28,627 nt of DNA from Pirellulaceae bacterium (GTDB lineage Bacteria; Planctomycetota; Planctomycetia; Pirellulales; Pirellulaceae). The stretch is taken from positions 1-28,627 of the forward strand of contig JAKVBZ010000069.1 in the NCBI GenBank assembly GCA_022448645.1, read 5' to 3'. Numbering within the stretch: position 1 is the first letter of the stretch; the number at the start of each line of letters is the position of its first letter. The position numbers and the translations under genes are program-made. The notes beneath the pieces were generated by a model that saw nothing but the letters and a program-made list of their open reading frames with translations, was not told where the DNA came from and ran no database searches. Of this stretch, positions 23,419 to 28,627 are shown piece by piece.

Positions 23419-24327
23419 TTGATGCAACCCGATTGGCGCAGACTTTATCCGTTTGATTCGCAGACCATGCGAGTCGATGGTTTGAATTATCATTATCTGG
23501 ATGAAGGCGACGGTGAGCCGCTGTTGATGGTTCATGGGAACCCCACTTGGTCATTCTACTGGCGCAACCTGGTCATCGCGTTTCGAGATCAATGTCGTGT
23601 GGTGGTGCCAGATCATATTGGCTGTGGAATGAGCGATAAACCGCAACGGTACCAGTACACGTTGCAACAACATATTGATAATTTGTGCCAACTGGTCGAA
23701 CGATTGGACCTGCGACAAGTCACCTTGTTGGCTCACGATTGGGGGGGAGCGATCGGTTTGGGAGCTGCCTTGGCACATCAAAATCGCTTCGCACGAATCG
23801 TACTGTTCAATACCGGCGCTTTTCCACCACCATATGTGCCATGGCGAATTCTTTGCTGCCGTATCCCTTGGCTGGGAACCTGGGCGATGCGTCGCTGGAA
23901 CTTGTTTGCACGTAGCGCTCTGACCATGGCGACTGAATGTCCCCGGACGCTGTCACCAGAAATCCGTGCAGGATTGTTGGCACCCTACGATAATTGGCAG
24001 CGACGCGTGGCGATTGATGCCTTCGTCCGTGATATTCCGCTATCCAGAAGACACCCGACATTTCCCGTTTTGCAGCGCATTGAGAATCATTTGCCTGAGC
24101 TTTCGGACCTTCCGGTCTTGCTGGCTTGGGGAATGAAAGATTGGTGTTTTCGTCCCGAGTGCCTGGAACGTTTGCAGGCGGTTTTCTCTGCAGCGGAAGT
24201 CCACCGTTTGACAGACGCCGGCCATTATGTCATCGAAGATGCCTGCGATGAAATTATCGCCATTCTGTCGAAGTTTTTTCAGCAGCACCCTGTTGCCGGA
24301 AAGGGCTTGCAAGTTTACACGCCGTGA
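23419..24327 (+). CDS. Alpha/beta hydrolase of the haloalkane dehalogenase/OleB type
   Basis: The 302-residue product is an alpha/beta hydrolase with the aspartate nucleophile of haloalkane dehalogenases: HGNPTWSFYWRNL (38-50, Asn39 in the oxyanion/halide site), nucleophile Asp106 in AHDWGGAIG, acid Asp240 in AWGMKDW and His268 in DAGHYV. The long middle segment (RAGLLAPYDNWQRRVAIDAFVRDIPL, 182-207) is what I associate with OleB, the beta-lactone decarboxylase of long-chain olefin synthesis. No oleA, oleC or oleD gene lies in the window, so a dehalogenase or epoxide hydrolase remains possible. The nucleophile motif is encoded across a run of seven G (23741-23747). It starts 9 bases after the protease stop, and its own stop overlaps the next gene's GTG. 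Confidence 0.88.
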   Translation: MMQPDWRRLYPFDSQTMRVDGLNYHYLDEGDGEPLLMVHGNPTWSFYWRNLVIAFRDQCRVVVPDHIGCGMSDKPQRYQYTLQQHIDNLCQLVERLDLRQVTLLAHDWGGAIGLGAALAHQNRFARIVLFNTGAFPPPYVPWRILCCRIPWLGTWAMRRWNLFARSALTMATECPRTLSPEIRAGLLAPYDNWQRRVAIDAFVRDIPLSRRHPTFPVLQRIENHLPELSDLPVLLAWGMKDWCFRPECLERLQAVFSAAEVHRLTDAGHYVIEDACDEIIAILSKFFQQHPVAGKGLQVYTP

Positions 24328-25247
24328 AGTCGAAACGATACGAATTGGACGAGCCGGTAGGAAGCATGTCAGGCGGTATCCGAACCGATGAACCGTCGGA
24401 AATTAGTGAGTTGACGGTAGGACAGTGTGCCACGTGGGCGTGTTTGCTCGAAGTGACGGCTCCTAAACCTGGGAATGTCCACCGTGGTGCCGACTTCCAG
24501 GACATGGCTTTCGGCGATTTTCTGGCGAGCGCGATGGCAATTGCTCCCGCCATGGATGCCGCACCGACTCGGAAACTTGGTGACACGATCCTGTCAGCTA
24601 TTCGGGCGACGCGAAACGTTGTGGCGACGAACACAAACCTGGGAACCGTCTTGTTGCTGGCACCGATGGCCAGCGTTCCCAGGCAAAACGACATCCGCCA
24701 AGGAGTTGCCAACTTTTTGGAACATTGTTCTGCACAGGATGCGCGTCAAGTGTATGCAGCGATTCGACTGGCGGAGCCAGGAGGTTTGGGGCGGGTAACG
24801 CAATATGATATTGCTTCGGACGTCCCCGATGATTTGTTGACTGCCATGTCGGCCGCGGCAGAACACGACCTGGTGGCTCGGCAATACGTCAATGGTTTTT
24901 GCGAAGTCCTGGATGTGTCCGTCGCGGGAATGGTGCAAGAGTGGGAATTATGTGGAAGTTTAACGCAGGCCATCATTCATACGCACTTACGTTTGATGAG
25001 TGAATTTCCTGACAGTTTGATTGCGCGCAAGTGCGGTGATAAAATCGCTCAAGAATCGGCCAGGCATGCTACGAGTGTGCTCAAGAAGATTCAGTTAAAG
25101 GACGAGTTTTGGAACGCGGTGGCGGATTTCGATTTCTGGCTTCGAGCTGATGGGAATCGACGCAATCCAGGCACGACAGCAGATCTCATCGCCGCAGGAC
25201 TTTTTGTGGCGCTTCGGGACCAGTTGATTACGCCCCCCTTTCGTTAA
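24324..25247 (+). CDS. CitG-family triphosphoribosyl-dephospho-CoA synthase-like protein
   Basis: The 307-residue product has CitG-family marks: LLEVTAPKPGNVHRGADFQD (41-60), TNTNLGTVLLLAPMA (102-116), RLAEPGGLG (148-156) and a C-terminal NPGTTADLIAAGLFVALRD. CitG and MdcB make the triphosphoribosyl-dephospho-CoA prosthetic group of citrate lyase or malonate decarboxylase from ATP and dephospho-CoA. No gene for those enzymes is present. The gene instead sits between an alpha/beta hydrolase and a pterin synthase homologue, so a cofactor role such as tetrahydromethanopterin synthesis is an alternative. GTG 24324 overlaps the previous stop (GTGA), typical of coupled genes; ATG 24366, preceded by AGGA, is an equally possible start and would shorten it by 14 residues. 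Confidence 0.88.
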   Translation: MKSKRYELDEPVGSMSGGIRTDEPSEISELTVGQCATWACLLEVTAPKPGNVHRGADFQDMAFGDFLASAMAIAPAMDAAPTRKLGDTILSAIRATRNVVATNTNLGTVLLLAPMASVPRQNDIRQGVANFLEHCSAQDARQVYAAIRLAEPGGLGRVTQYDIASDVPDDLLTAMSAAAEHDLVARQYVNGFCEVLDVSVAGMVQEWELCGSLTQAIIHTHLRLMSEFPDSLIARKCGDKIAQESARHATSVLKKIQLKDEFWNAVADFDFWLRADGNRRNPGTTADLIAAGLFVALRDQLITPPFR

Positions 25248-25258
25248 GGCTATTTCTG

Positions 25259-25762
25259 ATGAGTGAAGAAAAATACCGAGTCCGTGTCACCAAGGACTAT
25301 TTGGTGTTCTCGGCGGCTCACTTTATTACCTTCAACGGTAATGTTTGCGAGCGACTTCATGGGCACAACTATCGTGTCGCGGCGGAGATACATGGGCCTC
25401 TCGATCAGAATTACTACGTGATTGACTTTATCTGGTTGCGCGACACATTGCGTGACATTGTGGAAACCTTGGACCATCGAATGTTGTTGCCCACCGAACA
25501 CACTGCCATTCGGGTGTGCGAGGAGGATGGGGAGGTGGTCGTTACATTTGAGGACCGCAGATGGGTTTTTCCTCGGGGTGACTGTGTGTTGTTGCCGGTT
25601 TCCAACACGACCGCCGAACAGCTTGCCAAGTACATCGGTGACAAGGTGTTGCAGAAGTTGCCGGAAGTGGCAAATCAAGGTTTAACCCGGTTGATCGTAT
25701 CGGTGGACGAGAATGAAGGACAGCAGGGCATCTGTGATCTGTCATGCGACAGATCAAGTTGA
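25259..25762 (+). CDS. 6-pyruvoyltetrahydropterin synthase/QueD family protein
   Basis: The 167-residue product has the complete active-site set of the PTPS/QueD family: zinc ligands His21 (FSAAHF), His34 and His36 (ERLHGHNY), catalytic Cys30, Asp72-His73 (LDHR) and Glu151 near the C-terminus. The family converts dihydroneopterin triphosphate to 6-pyruvoyltetrahydropterin or to carboxytetrahydropterin, the latter a queuosine precursor. Between LDHR and the SNTTAEQLAKYI helix there is an insertion of about 35 residues (78-113) not found in the short E. coli QueD. ATG 25259 has AAGG 9 bases upstream and lies 11 bases after the CitG-like stop. It is the last gene of the operon and is followed by a strong hairpin. 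Confidence 0.88.
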   Translation: MSEEKYRVRVTKDYLVFSAAHFITFNGNVCERLHGHNYRVAAEIHGPLDQNYYVIDFIWLRDTLRDIVETLDHRMLLPTEHTAIRVCEEDGEVVVTFEDRRWVFPRGDCVLLPVSNTTAEQLAKYIGDKVLQKLPEVANQGLTRLIVSVDENEGQQGICDLSCDRSS

Positions 25763-25789
25763 ACGCTGTGGTGGCTAGCCCTAAGCTAC

Positions 25790-25819
25790 GGCAAACAGTC
25801 GCCGAAACGACTGTTTGCC
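25790..25819. terminator. Perfect 12-bp stem-loop between convergent genes
   Basis: GGCAAACAGTCG (25790-25801) and CGACTGTTTGCC (25808-25819) pair perfectly around a CCGAAA loop. It lies 27 bases after the PTPS-like stop and 33 bases before the end of the convergent gene, so it can serve both transcripts. Neither side has a clear U-run, so it may act with Rho or as a 3' protective hairpin. Confidence 0.75.
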
Positions 25820-25852
25820 CTGCGTCCTACTCTGACCCTTGTGTACGTCTTT

Positions 25853-26830
25853 CTAACGTTTCATGGCCTGGCGCAAATGCGCGTCAGGTCTCAAGACATA
25901 CAATTTCGCATCGTCAATGATCCAGGATGTGGACCAAGTTCTTCCATCGTCGCCATTGCATACATTGAAGAAAAGCGAACGAAAGCGTTCACAACGGTAT
26001 CCATATGGATACTGAGAGGTAATTAGGTCGTCTTCCGTTAGATCATCCACACCTGGGCTGGCATAGTAGTGGACCATGCCATCCGGTGTGAAGGACATTC
26101 CGAAAGTCCACCAACCGGTTTGTTCGATTTTAGGGCCTCTGAATGTGATGCCTCGTTGATTGCCCCGAATCGTCAAAAATGCTGTGTCATAATCTCGTTT
26201 ACTTGTCTCTTTGGGCTCGAAGTTGATAAACATTCCGGGCCAGTACGGTTCGTTATGTCTGCTGGAGAATGCACCACGCATGGACGTTTCACAAGCGGCG
26301 CGAATAGCAAACGTTGGTCCCCGTCGGTTTTCCCATTCGTCGACGGGAGGCATGAAGACACGTACGACAAAGTTGGGTGTTTGTGAGGCAGGGATCTTTT
26401 TGCCGAGCCGGGAGATTACATTGCAAATAAAATCGTCTTGCTGCAGCCGGTAGCTTGGCGCATTCGGAATGCCAGTTCGTAACGACCGCAGTAACAACGC
26501 ATGTTCACTGCCGTCTAATCCTCCTGTCGGAGTAGCAACGCGTTGAATGACGTCAGGTTGTCCTCGTTTCATTCCTTCGAACCAGCGACCATTGCTGGAT
26601 TTTCCACCAGGTGTGCGTTTTCGTCCGTCGATTTCTTCGGAACTCTTCGGAAAACGATGTTTAAAGGTCCAAGACTCCTCTTCGAAATTGTCGCCAACTT
26701 TAACTAAGTGTTGGCCCGTTCCAGGTATCACTGGATCAGCGGCTACCGCGTTCACGAATATCACGGTACCCAACAGGATGGAAGTATGAATGATGGACGA
26801 CGAAGATAATTTGGGGAAAGTGTATGGCAT
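25853..26830 (-). CDS. Secreted protein of unknown function
   Basis: The 325-residue product starts with a signal peptide (hydrophobic IIHTSILLGTVIFVNAVA, cleavage probably after residue 30-31). The mature part is rich in Trp, Tyr, Phe, Gly and Asp and alternates like a beta-sandwich: FEEESWTFKHRFPKSSEE at about 48-65, FVVRVFMPPVDEWENRRGPTFAIRAA at 153-178, QTGWWTFGMSFTPDGMVHYYASPG at 238-261, and SWIIDDAKLYVLRPD near the C-terminus. The layout suggests a lectin or laminin-like jelly roll, but I recognise no specific family or catalytic residues. I have seen similar proteins only as planctomycete hypotheticals. It probably acts in the periplasm or outside the cell. ATG 26830 gives the signal peptide directly. 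Its stop lies 33 bases from the shared hairpin. Confidence 0.8.
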   Translation of the reverse strand: MPYTFPKLSSSSIIHTSILLGTVIFVNAVAADPVIPGTGQHLVKVGDNFEEESWTFKHRFPKSSEEIDGRKRTPGGKSSNGRWFEGMKRGQPDVIQRVATPTGGLDGSEHALLLRSLRTGIPNAPSYRLQQDDFICNVISRLGKKIPASQTPNFVVRVFMPPVDEWENRRGPTFAIRAACETSMRGAFSSRHNEPYWPGMFINFEPKETSKRDYDTAFLTIRGNQRGITFRGPKIEQTGWWTFGMSFTPDGMVHYYASPGVDDLTEDDLITSQYPYGYRCERFRSLFFNVCNGDDGRTWSTSWIIDDAKLYVLRPDAHLRQAMKR

Positions 26831-27264
26831 AGAACGATTTCTCTTTTAGGTGTCCGTAGAACAACAAGCAGCACATACGGAGGACATCGGAAAGAGGCTG
26901 GCAAATCGTCCAACGAAATGAAGAGATAGGGGTGTGGTTCGAGCCCAGACAAGCGGTTCTTGGCGATCGTGGAAAAATTTCCGACGGAAATCGCTGTGTT
27001 CCTCATCCGAAAAACGTTGAGGATTCTCGAGCCGTCACATGTGTTGCGACTGCCAACATGGTCAGGTTTGGAAGAACTCGTACATTCGGAACCAACGGAG
27101 GGTGTGCGAGTTGTGTCTGTGAGTTGTGTTTGCAGGTACCGAACTTCCGTTTGGCAAGAAACGGTCCTCACTTCGTAGGTTTGGCGTTCAGCCAGCGAGC
27201 GTTCGCGTCTCGCTACAAACCGATCTCAGGTTGGTCGCTCCATAGAATGGACTGGAACGCTGAG
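26831..27264. other. Intergenic region of about 430 bases between two minus-strand genes
   Basis: It should hold the promoter of the secreted protein and the end of the transporter transcript. A short palindrome ATTTCC-GAC-GGAAAT lies at 26977-26991, about 150 bases before the secreted-protein ATG, and a weak hairpin AGCGAG/CTCGCT at 27194-27214, about 50 bases after the transporter stop. Frames of 136 and 168 codons cross the region on either strand, but they overlap the flanking genes and lack family features. Confidence 0.4.
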
Positions 27265-28515
27265 TTACGCCGTTTGCGGTGCTTCCTTCTCGCGGAAAAA
27301 CAGTGCGAACAACACCATGATCACCGCTGCGGTGACACACGGAATCCACCAGAATTGGCTCCATTGACTCAAGCTTTCTGGCCCCTCCAGTGTGATGAAC
27401 TGATTCTTGAATTTTTGAGCCAACTGGGCACCTATTAGCATGCCAACGCCTTGGGTGACAAGTACCAACAGGCCTTGTGCCTGACCGCGAATCTCAGGGG
27501 ATGCCTTGCGATCGACATAGATGAATCCTGTTACGAAGTAAAAATCATAGCAGATTCCATGTAGCAGGATGCCAGCCATGATCATCCAAACGACAGAATC
27601 GGTGGCCCCCAACGCGAACAACGCGTACCGCAGTACCCAGGAGAGCATACCAATCAACAGCATCCAGCGAACGCCCAAGCGAGCGAAGCAGAGCGGCATC
27701 ACCAGCATGAACACGATTTCTGCGATTTGTCCAAACATCATGTAAGTTGCTACCTTTTCCATACCGCTGTCAGACACAATTATTCCCAAGTGAGCGGAGT
27801 CAATGAAAACGGGCGCAAAGGCATAATATGCTGCTAAGGGTGCACAGATGAGGAATGAACAAATGATGAACACGGCGAAAGAGGGTTGTTTCATGAGGAT
27901 GAGCGAGTCCACTCCGAGAATCTCGCGCGCCGAAGTTTTTCGGCCTTTGGCCGGTGGTGGAGTGTGCGGCAAGGTGAAGCTATACAATCCCAACAGAATC
28001 GCCGAAAAACCAGTTAAGTAGAATTGAACCGCGTTTTTATCAGCGGCCAGTAAACCGCTCACGACGAAATTGGCTACGATCCAACCAATGGTGCCGAAGA
28101 CACGCACCACTGGAAACTGTTTTTCCTGGTTGGTTAGGTGGTGAAAAGACAACGTGTTGGTGAGTCCCAAAGTGGGCATGTAGCAGAGCATGTGGATCAA
28201 TAACACACTGATAAACAGGGTTGTCGACGCCGACGAACCTTCGGCGAACATGGGAGCCGCAAACATGACGATGCCACCAAGGATGTGTAATACCCCCAAT
28301 ACACGCTCGGATGCGAAATAACGATCTGCGATCATCCCCAGAAAAAACGGCGAAACAATGGCAGCGATCGGGCCCACCGAATAGGCTGTGCCGATGGCGT
28401 CTTTCAGGCCGTTTTCATACATGTAGTTGCCTACGGTGACGTACCAGGCCCCCCAGACAAAAAACTGCAAGAACATCATTATCGACAGACGTGGCATGAC
28501 CATAGACGGTTGCAT
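27265..28515 (-). CDS. MFS nucleoside:H+ symporter, NupG-like
   Basis: The 416-residue membrane protein has about twelve hydrophobic spans and the start typical of the nucleoside:proton symporter family (MPRLSIMMFLQFFVWGAWYVTVGNYM, residues 7-32). The loop LGMIADRYFASERVL, the SFHHLTNQEKQFPVVRVFGTIGWIVANFVVSG segment and the FVTGFIYVDRKASPEIRGQAQGLLVLVTQGVGMLIG stretch also follow the family. It should import nucleosides across the inner membrane. I chose ATG 28515 because AGGAG lies 7 bases upstream; an ATG at 28563 would add 16 residues, and a TACAAT -10-like box (28562-28567) overlaps it, which argues against translation from there. No nucleoside-using enzyme lies within the window. Confidence 0.9.
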   Translation of the reverse strand: MQPSMVMPRLSIMMFLQFFVWGAWYVTVGNYMYENGLKDAIGTAYSVGPIAAIVSPFFLGMIADRYFASERVLGVLHILGGIVMFAAPMFAEGSSASTTLFISVLLIHMLCYMPTLGLTNTLSFHHLTNQEKQFPVVRVFGTIGWIVANFVVSGLLAADKNAVQFYLTGFSAILLGLYSFTLPHTPPPAKGRKTSAREILGVDSLILMKQPSFAVFIICSFLICAPLAAYYAFAPVFIDSAHLGIIVSDSGMEKVATYMMFGQIAEIVFMLVMPLCFARLGVRWMLLIGMLSWVLRYALFALGATDSVVWMIMAGILLHGICYDFYFVTGFIYVDRKASPEIRGQAQGLLVLVTQGVGMLIGAQLAQKFKNQFITLEGPESLSQWSQFWWIPCVTAAVIMVLFALFFREKEAPQTA

Positions 28516-28627
28516 CGTTTTCTCCTGAATGGGCTGTAGCCAACCGAGATAAGAGGTTGGCATTGTAATTCAACGGTTCACGTTATGAAAGCAGACTACG
28601 GACGCTTGCCGGTGCTTCGGCTTGATG

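Noticed and set aside
23419..24327. Complete olefin (oleABCD) cluster
   Set aside because: Only an OleB-like hydrolase is present; the neighbouring genes are not oleA, oleC or oleD homologues.
26761..27171. 136-codon minus-strand frame upstream of the secreted protein
   Set aside because: Overlaps the signal-peptide start of the secreted protein in another frame and has no family features.

Overview
The window looks like chromosomal DNA of a planctomycete, probably of the Pirellula/Rhodopirellula type. The grounds are family-level: a DUF1598 protein (a family I know mainly from Planctomycetes), a SecD-SecF fusion of nearly 1200 residues, a TPR protein carrying two RNA polymerase alpha-CTD-like domains, a truncated release-factor-like protein, several secreted or outer-membrane proteins of planctomycete style, moderate GC, and weak or absent Shine-Dalgarno sequences in front of many genes. 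No phage, insertion sequence, CRISPR array or rRNA was seen. One tRNA gene is present.

Layout. 1-910 (minus): the N-terminal 303 residues of a probable outer-membrane beta-barrel protein running off the left edge. 1201-2496 (plus): a second secreted barrel protein with an in-frame 12-bp tandem repeat. 2761-5807 (minus): an FHA-GAF-sigma54 activator followed after 2 bases by a Gfo/Idh/MocA-like oxidoreductase. 6417-7778 (plus): the DUF1598 protein. 7789-14734 (minus): a housekeeping block made of tRNA-Thr(CGT), the TPR/alpha-CTD protein, tgt, yajC and secDF. 15429-18958 (minus): a solitary Type ISP-like DNA methyltransferase and a YiiM-like MOSC protein. 19451-20452 (plus): a small unknown protein and a GGQ release-factor-like protein. 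21181-25762 (plus): a compact four-gene operon (trypsin-like protease fused to a SirB1 domain, OleB-like hydrolase, CitG-like transferase, PTPS/QueD-like enzyme) closed by a perfect 12-bp hairpin. 25853-28515 (minus): a secreted unknown protein and a NupG-like nucleoside transporter.

How the genes work together. Tgt, YajC and SecDF form the tgt-yajC-sec neighbourhood common in bacteria: Tgt modifies tRNA wobble guanine, while YajC and SecDF help Sec-dependent export. Export fits the several signal-peptide proteins nearby. The CitG-like and PTPS-like genes sit side by side with no citrate lyase or malonate decarboxylase gene, which points to pterin-type cofactor chemistry, possibly tetrahydromethanopterin. 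I infer this; the sequence does not prove it. The methyltransferase resembles the methylase plus specificity half of a Type ISP restriction enzyme, but no nuclease or helicase half lies in the window.

I did not find a clearly new multi-gene defence or mobile system. The most unusual items are the protease-SirB1 fusion operon, the solitary Type ISP methylase, the very large acidic insertion in the SecF part of SecDF, the eukaryote-like residue in the Tgt base pocket, and the TPR/double alpha-CTD protein.
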